Source of the DNA: Bosea sp. NBC_00550
GTDB lineage: Bacteria > Pseudomonadota > Alphaproteobacteria > Rhizobiales > Beijerinckiaceae
NCBI RefSeq assembly: GCF_026020075.1
Contig: NZ_CP102773.1
Location: 310,001 to 374,000, forward strand
Length of the DNA stretch: 64,000 nt
Reading direction: 5' to 3'
A model generated the notes under the pieces. The model was not told the origin of the DNA, ran no database searches, and worked only from the letters and a program-made list of their open reading frames with translations. Below, piece by piece: positions 17,095-25,441 of the stretch. Position 1 is the stretch's first letter. Every line of letters starts with the position of its first letter. The translations under genes and the position numbers were made by a program.

Positions 17095-17940
17095 ATGAAG
17101 GGGACGTATATCTTGGCCTTCCTGAGAGAACCGGAGCCTCGCCGCCGCGAGGCCATTCTTGTCCTGCCGGGCATCAGGCGGATCGTCGCGAACAACCCGA
17201 GTCTGATGACCTATCACGGAACCAACACCTATCTCATCGAGACCAGCGACGGGTCTGTCGTTATCGACCCCGGTCCGGATGATGATGGACACCTCGACGA
17301 CGTGATCGCCGCGACGCATGGAGCGGTATCCGCGATCCTCCTCAGCCACACCCATTCGGATCATCTTGGCGCCACGTCCTCGTTGAAGGTTCGCACGGGA
17401 GCGCCCACCTTCGCCTTCCATCGACCGGCTGACCCCTCCTTCGAGCCCGACGTGCTGATCCAGGATGGCGATGCCGTGGCCGGAATGATCGCGATCCACA
17501 CGCCGGGGCATGCGAGCGATCACCTGTGCTTCGCTAGACCGGACGGAGTCGTCTTCAGCGCCGATCACGTCATGTCGTGGTCGAGCAGCATCGTCTCGCC
17601 GCCGGACGGCAATATGGCCGCCTATTGCAACAGCCTTCGCGTGATGCTGTCGCGTGAAGATCGGCTGTACCTCCCTGGGCATGGCCCGGCCTTGCCGAAC
17701 CCGCAGCCCTATGTCGCCGATTTGCTCAAGCGGAGAATTCAGCGTGAGGAGGAAATCTTCGCCGCCCTTGGGGATGGACCCACGACTGCGTGGGACCTGA
17801 TGGATCGACTTTACTCAAAAACCGACCTGTGGCTGCGCCGGGCGGCCGAACGGAATGTCCTCGCCCATCTCGACAAGCTGCACTCGGAAGCTCTGGTCGA
17901 GCAGATCGGCGATCGCTGGCAGATCCGGCGAGCTGTCTGA
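17095..17940 (+). CDS. MBL-fold metallo-hydrolase (LACTB2-like)
   Basis: 281 aa metallo-beta-lactamase fold: HTHSDH (85-90), H139 in HTPGHASDH, D157 in FSADHVM and a C-terminal LPGHGP. Residues 215-280 form the winged-helix-like tail seen in LACTB2/glyoxalase-II-like hydrolases (REEEIFAAL, NVLAHLDKLHSEALVEQ). The start is uncertain: ATG 17095 is used, but a TTG at 17113 has AAGGGG 9-13 bases upstream. It ends 25 bp from the convergent IclR gene and sits beside the acyl-CoA operon, so a thioester substrate is conceivable. Confidence 0.85.
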   Translation: MKGTYILAFLREPEPRRREAILVLPGIRRIVANNPSLMTYHGTNTYLIETSDGSVVIDPGPDDDGHLDDVIAATHGAVSAILLSHTHSDHLGATSSLKVRTGAPTFAFHRPADPSFEPDVLIQDGDAVAGMIAIHTPGHASDHLCFARPDGVVFSADHVMSWSSSIVSPPDGNMAAYCNSLRVMLSREDRLYLPGHGPALPNPQPYVADLLKRRIQREEEIFAALGDGPTTAWDLMDRLYSKTDLWLRRAAERNVLAHLDKLHSEALVEQIGDRWQIRRAV

Positions 17941-17964
17941 GCGATCGGGCGCAGCGCGCGGCGG

Positions 17965-18738
17965 TCACTCCGCGCCGAGGGACCTGGCGATCCGCCTGGC
18001 GACATTCACCAGGCGCATCCCGATCTCGTTCAGGTCTTCGGTCTTGAGTGAGAGCGATGATCCCCCGCAGTTGAGCGCAAACGGCCGCGACCCGTGCAGA
18101 AGTATCGGGACGCCGACGGAGTTGACCTCTTGTTTCCACTCCCCGATGGAGCGAACGAAACCCTTCTCGGCGAATTCTGCGACCGCAATTGCGATGCCTG
18201 ACCGAATCGCGTCGGCATCGGCTTCGTGCGCGCACAACTGGTCGACGATGCGGACGCGCATCGGCTCGTCCAGGCCGGCGAGATAGGCGCGTCCCATGGA
18301 GGAGGTCGCCATCTTGATGTGCGAGCCGATTTCGATGCCGAGCCGCAGCGGACTGGATCCGCGACATTCCTCGACATAGATCATTGTGCGCTGGTCGGGC
18401 GTCCCGAGCGCTACCGACGCCCCCACCTGATCTGCGAGTTCCTGCATCAGCGGTCGAGCGACATCGCGGATCGCCAAGCTTCCGAGCGCCGAAAAGCCCA
18501 GCGCCAATGCCGACGCCGAAAGCGAATATTGCCCGCTGCTCGAGGAATATTCCAGGTAGCCAAGCTTGCTGAGCGTGTAGGTGAGGCGGGAGATGGTCGA
18601 TTTCGCCAGACCGGTTCGCTCCGCGAGTTCCTGGTTCCCCAGCATCCTGTCACCTCGCTTGAAGGCGCGCAGGACGCTCAGGCCGCGCGCGAGAGCCGTG
18701 ACGAAACGGGGATCATCCGTCGCGTCCTGAGGCTCCAT
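17965..18738 (-). CDS. IclR-family transcriptional regulator (module 1)
   Basis: 257 aa from ATG 18738, chosen because AGGTGA lies six bases upstream; ATGs at 18768 and 18828 give longer versions. N-terminal winged HTH: FVTALARGLSVLRAF, LGNQELAERTGLAKSTISRLTYTLSKLGYLEY. C-terminal effector domain about 85-250: RPLMQELADQVGASVALGTPD, SMGRAYLA, VNSVGVPIL. Divergent from the acyl-CoA dehydrogenase at 18902; a palindrome in the shared 163-bp spacer is a likely operator. Expected to sense an intermediate of that operon's pathway. Confidence 0.92.
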   Translation of the reverse strand: MEPQDATDDPRFVTALARGLSVLRAFKRGDRMLGNQELAERTGLAKSTISRLTYTLSKLGYLEYSSSSGQYSLSASALALGFSALGSLAIRDVARPLMQELADQVGASVALGTPDQRTMIYVEECRGSSPLRLGIEIGSHIKMATSSMGRAYLAGLDEPMRVRIVDQLCAHEADADAIRSGIAIAVAEFAEKGFVRSIGEWKQEVNSVGVPILLHGSRPFALNCGGSSLSLKTEDLNEIGMRLVNVARRIARSLGAE

Positions 18739-18874
18739 CTGGTTCACCTGCGTTTCGCGCTTGCGCATCCTGCCCGTCTCGACTCCTGAACCAGGCGCCC
18801 TGCCCAGCGTGCAGCCTTCCCGGCGCAAAGCGCCTTGACGGCTTGATAGACGATATGCGAGGAATCACAATAAT

Positions 18875-18900
18875 GGAATTAAATTCCGAGGCGCGGAATT
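18875..18900. promoter_or_regulatory. Candidate IclR operator: GGAATT palindrome plus half-site
   Basis: Perfect 13-bp palindrome GGAATTAAATTCC (18875-18887) followed eight bases later by a third GGAATT (18895-18900) that runs into the ATG at 18902. Between the divergent IclR gene and its presumed target operon. Confidence 0.55.
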
Positions 18901-18901
18901 A

Positions 18902-20077
18902 ATGGCACTCGACCCCGACGTTTTTGGACAGCTTCTCGATGCGATCGAGCGCTTTGTTCGCGAGAAGCTGAGGCCCAACGAGGCCCTGGTTGGCGAGACC
19001 GACCAGGTCCCCCCCGAGATCATCGAACAGATGCGCGAGATGGGTCTGTTCGGCCTGGCCATCCCGGAAACCTATGGCGGCCTCGAGCTGACGCTTTCGG
19101 AGGAAATCCAGGTTTCCTTCCTTCTCGGGAAGACGTCTCCCGCCTTCCGCTCGATGATTGGCACCAACAATGGCATCGGTTCGCAAGGCATCATCATCGA
19201 CGGCACGGAGGAGCAGAAGACACACTACCTGCCGGCGATGGCGAGCGGTCAGCTCGTCGGCTCCTTCTGCCTGACGGAACCGGAGGCCGGCTCCGACGCC
19301 GGTTCGCTGCGCACGAATGCGCGCCGCGATGGTGACAGCTTCATCATCAACGGCACCAAGCGCTTCATCACCAACGCGCCCGTCGCTGGCCTCTTCACGG
19401 TCTTCGCCCGCACCGATCCGGACAGCAGGACGGCGGCCGGCATTTCCGCTTTTCTAGTCGACGCCGATCTGCCCGGGATCACCCTGGGCAAGAAGGACAG
19501 GAAGATGGGTCAGCAGGGAGCCCATACATGCGACGTGATCTTCGATAACGTTCGGGTGCCGCAATCGGCGATCCTCGGCGGGCCGGACTTCGAAGGCAAA
19601 GGCTTCGTCACGGCGATGAAGGTGCTGGACCGCGGCCGGCTGACGATCGCCGGCGTTTGCGTCGGGGTCGCGGAGCGCCTGATTGCCGACTGCCTAGACT
19701 ACGCGCTCCAGCGCCGTCAGTTCGGCAAGCCTATCGCCGAGTTCCAGCTGGTCCAGGCGATGCTCGCCGACATGAAGGCCGAGAGCTTCGCCGCGCGCTG
19801 CATGGTCGAGGAGACCGCTCGCCGGCGCGATGCCGGACAGTCGATCGGCACCGAAGCCGCTTGCGCCAAGATGTTCTGTTCCGAGATGGTGGGTCGCGTC
19901 GCGGACAAGGCCGTCCAGATCTTCGGTGGTGCGGGATATGTCGCCGATTCCGGGATCGAACGCTTCTATCGGGATGTGCGCCTTTTCCGCATCTACGAAG
20001 GCACCACGCAGATCCAGCAACTCGTCATTGCCCGCAACATGATCCGCGACGCAAAGCGGTTGAACGGCCTGTCGTGA
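18902..20077 (+). CDS. Acyl-CoA dehydrogenase (glutaryl/short-chain type)
   Basis: 391 aa flavoprotein of normal length. Landmarks: PETYGGLELTLSEEIQV, FCLTEPEAGSDAGSLRTNA (FAD/substrate loop), FITNAPVAGLFTVFARTD, DNVRVPQSAILGG, RRQFGKPIAEFQLVQ, QIFGGAGYVADSGIERFYRDVR and the catalytic Glu in LFRIYEGTTQIQQLVIARN. Catalyses alpha,beta-dehydrogenation of an acyl-CoA with electrons going to ETF. First gene of a nine-gene operon; the operator-like palindrome reaches its start codon and the ribosome site is weak (GAGG at 18888). Confidence 0.93.
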   Translation: MALDPDVFGQLLDAIERFVREKLRPNEALVGETDQVPPEIIEQMREMGLFGLAIPETYGGLELTLSEEIQVSFLLGKTSPAFRSMIGTNNGIGSQGIIIDGTEEQKTHYLPAMASGQLVGSFCLTEPEAGSDAGSLRTNARRDGDSFIINGTKRFITNAPVAGLFTVFARTDPDSRTAAGISAFLVDADLPGITLGKKDRKMGQQGAHTCDVIFDNVRVPQSAILGGPDFEGKGFVTAMKVLDRGRLTIAGVCVGVAERLIADCLDYALQRRQFGKPIAEFQLVQAMLADMKAESFAARCMVEETARRRDAGQSIGTEAACAKMFCSEMVGRVADKAVQIFGGAGYVADSGIERFYRDVRLFRIYEGTTQIQQLVIARNMIRDAKRLNGLS

Positions 20078-20146
20078 CGGCTTCGCACCAGGCACCGGCT
20101 TAACCAAGGCCGCTGAATCAAAACGCTGCCGAAGCGACCACTAGGG

Positions 20147-21142
20147 ATGGAAGATATGCGCGCTGTCATGTGCAACGCCTTCGGGCCGCTCGAAGACCTC
20201 GTCATCGAGAACAGGAACGTGCCCCAGCCCGGCCCCGGCGAGGTCCGCATCGCCATCGAGGCCGCGGGCGTCAACTTCCCCGACACGTTGATGGTCGAGG
20301 GCAAATACCAGGTCAAACCGGCCCTGCCCTTCACCCCCGGCACCGAGATCGGCGGTGTTGTCGAGGCCATTGGCGAGGGCGTCACGCATCTCGCGGTCGG
20401 CATGCCGGTCACGGGGATGGTCGGCATCGGCGCATTCGCGGAAGCGGCGGTGGTCCGGGCCAGCCGCGTCATGCAGCGCCCTGCCGCCATGGATGCGGTC
20501 ACTGCGGCCGGCTTTTCGATGACCTACGGCACGAGCATGCATGCATTGAGTCAGCGGGCCGACCTTCGGCCGGGCGAGGTGCTCCTCGTTCTCGGTGCGA
20601 GCGGAGGCGTGGGGCTCGCGGCGGTGGAAATTGGCAAGGCGATGGGCGCGACGGTGATCGCCGCCGCTAGCAGCGCCGAGAAATTGGAGGTGGCCCGCAA
20701 GGCCGGCGCCGACCACCTGATCAACTACGACACGGAGTCGCTGAGGGATCGCGTCAAGGCTTTGACCGACGGCAGGGGCGTGGATGTTGTCTACGACCCC
20801 GTCGGCGGAGAGAGGCTCGAAGAAGCCGTGCGCGTGACCGCCTGGCAGGGGCGCATCCTCGTCGTCGGCTTTGCCTCCGGTACGATTCCGCGCATTCCCG
20901 CCAATCTGCTTCTGCTGAAGGGGTGCGCCCTCGTCGGGGTCTTCTTCGGGACGTTTGCCTCGGTCAATCCCGCAGCGAGCCAGGACAATTTCCGGCAGCT
21001 CTTCGCCTGGTTCGAGGAAGGCAAGCTGAAGCCCCTGATCAGCCGCACGCTGGATCTGGCCGATACCGTGGAAGCGCTGCGTCTGCTGACGGGGCGCACG
21101 GCAATCGGCAAGATCGTCCTGACGACCGGCCGGACCGCATGA
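20147..21142 (+). CDS. Zinc-independent MDR NADPH:quinone/enoyl reductase
   Basis: 331 aa medium-chain reductase. Begins MEDMRAVMCNAFGPLEDLVIE; an internal ATG at 20156 is the alternative start. Catalytic domain: AAGVNFPDTLMVEGKYQ, PFTPGTEIGGVVEAIGEGV. Rossmann motif LGASGGVGLAAVEIGKAMGATVIA, then DVVYDPVGGERLEEAVR. The zinc-binding cysteines of alcohol dehydrogenases are missing, as in quinone oxidoreductase and enoyl-thioester reductase relatives. In this operon it could reduce an enoyl-CoA or another unsaturated intermediate. Its stop overlaps the next start (ATGA). Confidence 0.9.
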   Translation: MEDMRAVMCNAFGPLEDLVIENRNVPQPGPGEVRIAIEAAGVNFPDTLMVEGKYQVKPALPFTPGTEIGGVVEAIGEGVTHLAVGMPVTGMVGIGAFAEAAVVRASRVMQRPAAMDAVTAAGFSMTYGTSMHALSQRADLRPGEVLLVLGASGGVGLAAVEIGKAMGATVIAAASSAEKLEVARKAGADHLINYDTESLRDRVKALTDGRGVDVVYDPVGGERLEEAVRVTAWQGRILVVGFASGTIPRIPANLLLLKGCALVGVFFGTFASVNPAASQDNFRQLFAWFEEGKLKPLISRTLDLADTVEALRLLTGRTAIGKIVLTTGRTA

Positions 21143-21579
21143 GCGCCGAGAGTTACGCCGGCGTCGGATTGTTCGACCTTCTGGGCCTCGGCCTCGACGA
21201 ATCCCGGCATGGCTACGTCAAGGGCAGCCTTGAAATCGGGCCCGGGCATAGGAATCGCATGGGCTATGTCCATGGCGGTGTGATCTGCACCATGATCGAC
21301 TTCGCCGCGTGCGCGTCCGGCCTTCATGCCGAGAAGGGCGAGGACGCCCGCTATGCCGTCACCATCTCGCTGACGACGCAGTTCATCCGGCCCGTACGCG
21401 CCGGCCGCCTCTCGGTCGAGGGGCGCACAATCTCCACCGGGCGATCGAGCTTCACCGCCGAGGCGCACGTTTTCGACGATGCCGGTCAGCGCGCCGCGCA
21501 CGGCATCGGCACGTTTCGATGGCGGGCGGGGAGCCAGCCGAACTCCTCCACATCGCATGGCGGATCCACAGATGCTTGA
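21139..21579 (+). CDS. PaaI-type hotdog-fold acyl-CoA thioesterase
   Basis: 146 aa from the ATG in the ATGA overlap with the reductase gene. Hotdog landmarks: [25 protein letters not shown] (the HGG plus acidic catalytic residue D in the central helix), [42 protein letters not shown]. Typical PaaI/YbgC-like length. Probably hydrolyses dead-end CoA thioesters to free CoA. Its last 23 bp overlap the next gene's start. Confidence 0.9.
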   Translation: MSAESYAGVGLFDLLGLGLDESRHGYVKGSLEIGPGHRNRMGYVHGGVICTMIDFAACASGLHAEKGEDARYAVTISLTTQFIRPVRAGRLSVEGRTISTGRSSFTAEAHVFDDAGQRAAHGIGTFRWRAGSQPNSSTSHGGSTDA

Positions 21580-22777
21580 GCTCCGAAACGTCCACAAATC
21601 GCTCCTGGCGAAGCTGCAGCGCTTCATGGATGAGCAGATCTATCCCAATGAGGAGATCTACGAGCGCCAACTCGCCAAGCTGACATCGCGCTGGGCGACG
21701 CCGGGCATTATCCGGGACTTGCAGCAGCGGGCCCGGGCGGAAGGGCTCTGGAATCTGTTCGTGCCGGATGAGCGGTACGGCGCCGGCCTCAATAATTTGG
21801 ACTATGCCCACTTTTGCGAGGTGATGGGGCGCTCGGCCATCGCACCTGAGGTCTTTAACTGTTCGGCGCCCGATACCGGCAATATGGAGACCCTCGTCCT
21901 CTACGGGACGGAGGCGCAAAAGCGGGAGTGGCTCCAGCCCCTGCTCGAAGGCGTCATCCGCTCATGCTTCTCGATGACCGAGCCGGATGTCGCCTCGTCC
22001 GATGCGACGAACATCCAGACGGCGATCCGGCGCGACGGCGAGGAATACGTCATCAACGGCCGCAAATGGTGGAGTTCGGGGGCGCTCAGCGAACACTGCA
22101 AGATCGCGATCGTGATGGGCCGCAGCAACCCCGAGGCCCCCAAGCATCAGCAGCAGTCGATGATCCTGGTGCCTCTCGATACGCCCGGCGTGACGGTCGA
22201 ACGTGCCTTGACCGTCTATGGCTTTGATCATGCCCCCCATGGCCATGCCGAGATCAATTTCGACAACGTCCGGGTACCGGCATCCAACATGCTGCTCGGC
22301 GAGGGGCGCGGCTTTGAGATCGCGCAGGGCCGGCTCGGTCCGGGACGGATCCACCACTGCATGCGCTCGATCGGCCTCGCCGAGCGCGCTCTTGAGGCGG
22401 CCTGCCGCCGCGCCCTCTCGCGTACGGCCTTCGGCAAGCCCCTGGCCGAGCAAGGGGTTGTGCGGGACCAGATCGCGCGCTCGCGTTGCGAGATCGAGGC
22501 GGCGCGGCTTCTGACCCTGAAAGCCGCGCATATGATGGATACGGTCGGGAACAAGGCAGCGCGCCGCGAGATCGCGATGATCAAGGTCGTGGCGCCCAAC
22601 ATGGCCTGTGACGTCATCGATCGCGCCATCCAGATCCACGGGGCGGCGGGCGTTTCGCAGGATCATTTCCTGGCCAGCGCCTGGGTGAAGTCCCGAACCT
22701 TGCGCTTCGCCGACGGTCCCGATGAGGTCCATCGCGACAGCATCGCCCGGCTCGAGCTGAAGCAGTATCGGAGCTGA
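21557..22777 (+). CDS. ACAD10/11-like acyl-CoA dehydrogenase
   Basis: 406 aa from ATG 21557. Distinct from the first dehydrogenase: [80 protein letters not shown], and a C-terminal [19 protein letters not shown] in place of YEGTTQ. These are ACAD10/11-group features. In that group (and in LvaC of the levulinate pathway) the enzyme works with an APH-type kinase on 4-hydroxyacyl-CoA: phosphorylation of the hydroxyl followed by elimination and rehydration. The matching kinase is two genes downstream, which supports this assignment by context. Confidence 0.9.
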   Translation: MADPQMLELRNVHKSLLAKLQRFMDEQIYPNEEIYERQLAKLTSRWATPGIIRDLQQRARAEGLWNLFVPDERYGAGLNNLDYAHFCEVMGRSAIAPEVFNCSAPDTGNMETLVLYGTEAQKREWLQPLLEGVIRSCFSMTEPDVASSDATNIQTAIRRDGEEYVINGRKWWSSGALSEHCKIAIVMGRSNPEAPKHQQQSMILVPLDTPGVTVERALTVYGFDHAPHGHAEINFDNVRVPASNMLLGEGRGFEIAQGRLGPGRIHHCMRSIGLAERALEAACRRALSRTAFGKPLAEQGVVRDQIARSRCEIEAARLLTLKAAHMMDTVGNKAARREIAMIKVVAPNMACDVIDRAIQIHGAAGVSQDHFLASAWVKSRTLRFADGPDEVHRDSIARLELKQYRS

Positions 22778-22784
22778 GGCCGCG

Positions 22785-23540
22785 ATGTTCGACGTCAGAG
22801 GAAAGGTCGCCCTGATCACGGGTTCGTCGCGCGGCATTGGCAAAGCCTCGGCATTGCAGCTGGCCCGCAGCGGCGCCCAGGTCGTCATCTCAAGCCGAAA
22901 GCAGGATGCCTGCGACGCGGTTGCCGCTGAGATTCGAGCCGCGGGCGGAGAGGCGATCGCCAAGGCCTGCCATGTCGGCTCCCACGATCAGTTGAAGGAG
23001 CTGGTCAGCCATGTGCTGAACCATTGGGGTCGGATCGACATACTGGTCTGCAACGCAGCGACGAACCCGGTCTTCGGCCCGCTTTCCGGCCTCACCGACG
23101 ATGCCTTTTCGAAGGTGATGACGGTCAATGTGCAGAGCACGATCTGGCTGAGCAATCTGGTGCTGCCCCAGATGGCCGAGAATGGCGGCGGCGCCGTGAT
23201 CATGATGTCCTCGATCGCCGGCCTGCGCGGCACGGGGGTGATCGGCGCCTACGGGATGTCGAAGGCGGCGGAAGCCGCCCTGACGCGCAACCTCGCGGTC
23301 GAATGGGGGGCGAAGGGGATCAGGGTGAACGCCATCGCGCCGGGCATCGTGCGCACGGATTTCGCGCGAGAACTGGTGGAATCGCCCGAACGGCGGGCGC
23401 AGATGGAACAGCGCACGCCGCTGCGCCGCTTCGGCGAGGTCGAGGATATCGCCGGCATCGTGCATTTCCTGGCGAGCCCGGCATCCGCCTATGTCACCGG
23501 CCAGGTCATCGTCGCCGATGGCGGCGAGACGATCGGGTAG
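22785..23540 (+). CDS. SDR-family oxidoreductase (first of two)
   Basis: 251 aa classical short-chain dehydrogenase. Nucleotide site GSSRGIGKASALQLA with SSRK after strand 2 (Arg/Lys suggests NADP), CNAATNP instead of the common NNAG, Ser in MMSSIAG, catalytic YGMSK, and the C-terminal YVTGQVIVADGGETIG. Closest in layout to the DHRS4-like and 3-oxoacyl reductase groups. Lies between the ACAD10/11-like gene and the kinase with 7-bp and 6-bp gaps, so it probably oxidises or reduces a hydroxy/keto intermediate of the same pathway. Confidence 0.92.
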   Translation: MFDVRGKVALITGSSRGIGKASALQLARSGAQVVISSRKQDACDAVAAEIRAAGGEAIAKACHVGSHDQLKELVSHVLNHWGRIDILVCNAATNPVFGPLSGLTDDAFSKVMTVNVQSTIWLSNLVLPQMAENGGGAVIMMSSIAGLRGTGVIGAYGMSKAAEAALTRNLAVEWGAKGIRVNAIAPGIVRTDFARELVESPERRAQMEQRTPLRRFGEVEDIAGIVHFLASPASAYVTGQVIVADGGETIG

Positions 23541-23546
23541 GCCGCC

Positions 23547-24614
23547 ATGACCGCTCAGGTCGCCACACTCGTCGACGTCATCGACAAGCACCGTTTCGAC
23601 GAGGCCGCGCTGGCCCGCTGGCTTCGGGTGCATATCCCCGGCTTCGACGGCCCGGTTTCCATCCGGCAGTTTCAGGGCGGCCAGTCGAACCCGACCTTCC
23701 TGATTGCATCCGGGGACCGACGCTGCGTGCTGCGCAAGAAGCCGTCGGGCCAATTGCTGCCCAAGGCGCATCAGGTCGAACGCGAATTCGCGATCATCAG
23801 CGCGCTCGGCCCGACTTCGGTTCCCGTCCCCGAGGTGATGGCTCTTTGCGCGGATGCCGACGTCATCGGAACCCCATTTTACCTGATGGGGCATGTCGAT
23901 GGGCGGCATTTCGACGGGCTGCTGCTCGCCGACCAGCCGCGCGATGGGCGCGCCGCGATCAACTACGACGCCGTCGACACGCTCGCCCGTCTGCATGCCG
24001 TGGACCCGGCAGCCATCGGCCTTGCCGATTACGGCCCGCAGGGCGGCTATGTCGCCCGCCAGGTCGAGCGCTGGACGAAGCAGTACCGCGCATCATCAGC
24101 CCAAGCCGGTGAAATCGCCGATCTCGGCTGGCTGGCCGACTGGTTGCGCGAGCGCCGTCACGTCTCCGACGAAACCGCGATCGTCCATGGCGACTACCGA
24201 ACCGGCAATCTGCTCTATCGTCACGATGCGCCGCAGGTCGCTGCCATCCTGGATTGGGAACTGTCGACCCTCGGGCATCCCATCGCCGATCTCGCCTATT
24301 ACTGCATGACCTATCGCATCGATGCGCGTCTATCCGGTGGGCGGGGTCTCGCGGGCCTCGATCTCAGGGAACGCGGCATCCCTGGCGAGACCGAGGTGCT
24401 CGACCGCTATTCGCAGGCAAGCGGTCGTGTTGCGATCGCCGATTGGCCGGTGTTCCTGGCACTCTCCTTCTTTCGGCTGTCCGCCATCCTGCACGGCGTG
24501 ATGGCGCGTGCCGTTCAAGGCAACGCCAGCGACGCCAATGCCCTCGACGTGGCCAACAGGGCGGGTGCGCTCGCGCAGATCGGCCGTGCGATTGCGCATT
24601 CCGAACATCGCTGA
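23547..24614 (+). CDS. APH-family kinase (ACAD10/11 N-terminal-like, LvaA-like)
   Basis: 355 aa aminoglycoside-phosphotransferase fold: IRQFQGGQSNPTFLIA glycine-rich loop, K64 in VLRKKPSGQLLP, HGDYRTGN (214-221, catalytic loop) and DWELSTLGHPIADLAYY (D236, metal ligand). This subfamily is fused to acyl-CoA dehydrogenase in animal ACAD10/11 and is separate in bacteria, where LvaA phosphorylates 4-hydroxyvaleryl-CoA. With the dehydrogenase at 21557 it suggests catabolism of 4-hydroxy (or longer hydroxy) acids. Not an antibiotic-resistance gene by context. Confidence 0.9.
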   Translation: MTAQVATLVDVIDKHRFDEAALARWLRVHIPGFDGPVSIRQFQGGQSNPTFLIASGDRRCVLRKKPSGQLLPKAHQVEREFAIISALGPTSVPVPEVMALCADADVIGTPFYLMGHVDGRHFDGLLLADQPRDGRAAINYDAVDTLARLHAVDPAAIGLADYGPQGGYVARQVERWTKQYRASSAQAGEIADLGWLADWLRERRHVSDETAIVHGDYRTGNLLYRHDAPQVAAILDWELSTLGHPIADLAYYCMTYRIDARLSGGRGLAGLDLRERGIPGETEVLDRYSQASGRVAIADWPVFLALSFFRLSAILHGVMARAVQGNASDANALDVANRAGALAQIGRAIAHSEHR

Positions 24615-24647
24615 ACCGTCTGGTTCGATCAAAGCTCAGGGGGCGGC

Positions 24648-25430
24648 ATGCGCTTCGAAGGCAGATCCTGCATCGTTACGGGCGCGGCAAGCGGCATCGG
24701 CCGCGCGACCGCCCTGCAATTGGCCAGAGAGGGCGCGCGACTGGCGCTGGTCGACCGCAACGCGGCGGAACTGGCCAGCACCGTCGCGAGCCTCCCCCGT
24801 GCGGGCGAACATGAAACCTTCGTGCTCGATATCGGTGACGAGGACGCGGTTCGCTCATGCGTCGCGCAGGTGCTGGCCAAGTTCGGCCGCATCGACGTCC
24901 TGTGCAACAACGCCGGCATCGCGAGCACGAAGGGAGCGGCCGTCGAGCAGGATTTGGCCGAATGGATGCGCGTCATCCAGGTCAATGTTCTCGGCGCGAT
25001 GCTGTTCATGAAGCACGCGGGCGCGGCCATGATCGCCGCCGGACAGGGCTCCATCGTGAACACCGCATCGGTCGCCGGCATTCGGGCGGGTGCAGGCGGC
25101 AACGCTTACAGCGCGTCGAAGGCCGCCGTGATCAACATGACGCAAACCGGCGCCTGCGACTTCGGCGCCTTCGGCGTCAGGGTCAATGCGGTCTGCCCCG
25201 GCCTGATCGAGACTGGGATGACCAAACCGATCTTCGACAAGGCCCGCGAACTCGGCAAGGAGGACCGGCTGGGCGCGCGCTGCGAACTCCGGCGCTATGG
25301 CCATCCCGAAGAAGTCGCGCGGGTGATCGCTTTTCTCGCGAGCGACGATGCCAGCTATGTCACCGGGCAGGCCATTCCTGTCGATGGCGGCAATACGGCA
25401 TCGCTCAATCTCCCCGGCATGAAGGTTTGA
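24648..25430 (+). CDS. SDR-family oxidoreductase (second of two)
   Basis: 260 aa. GAASGIGRATALQLAREGA followed by VDRN (Asp suggests NAD preference), CNNAGIAS, Ser in NTASVAG, catalytic YSASK, PGLIETGMT, and YVTGQAIPVDGGNTASLN. Resembles 3-hydroxyacyl-CoA or 2-hydroxy-type dehydrogenases of degradative operons. Gap of 33 bp from the kinase gene and 11 bp to the bifunctional gene that follows. Confidence 0.92.
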   Translation: MRFEGRSCIVTGAASGIGRATALQLAREGARLALVDRNAAELASTVASLPRAGEHETFVLDIGDEDAVRSCVAQVLAKFGRIDVLCNNAGIASTKGAAVEQDLAEWMRVIQVNVLGAMLFMKHAGAAMIAAGQGSIVNTASVAGIRAGAGGNAYSASKAAVINMTQTGACDFGAFGVRVNAVCPGLIETGMTKPIFDKARELGKEDRLGARCELRRYGHPEEVARVIAFLASDDASYVTGQAIPVDGGNTASLNLPGMKV

Positions 25431-25441
25431 TCGAGGTACTC

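Noticed and set aside
15684..17195. 503-codon version of the IS110 transposase
   Set aside because: IS110 transposases begin with the VGIDLAK strand; the upstream part is unrelated sequence overlapping the next gene's region.
23547..24614. Aminoglycoside resistance gene
   Set aside because: The APH fold is real but the operon is catabolic and the protein belongs to the ACAD10/11-associated kinase branch.
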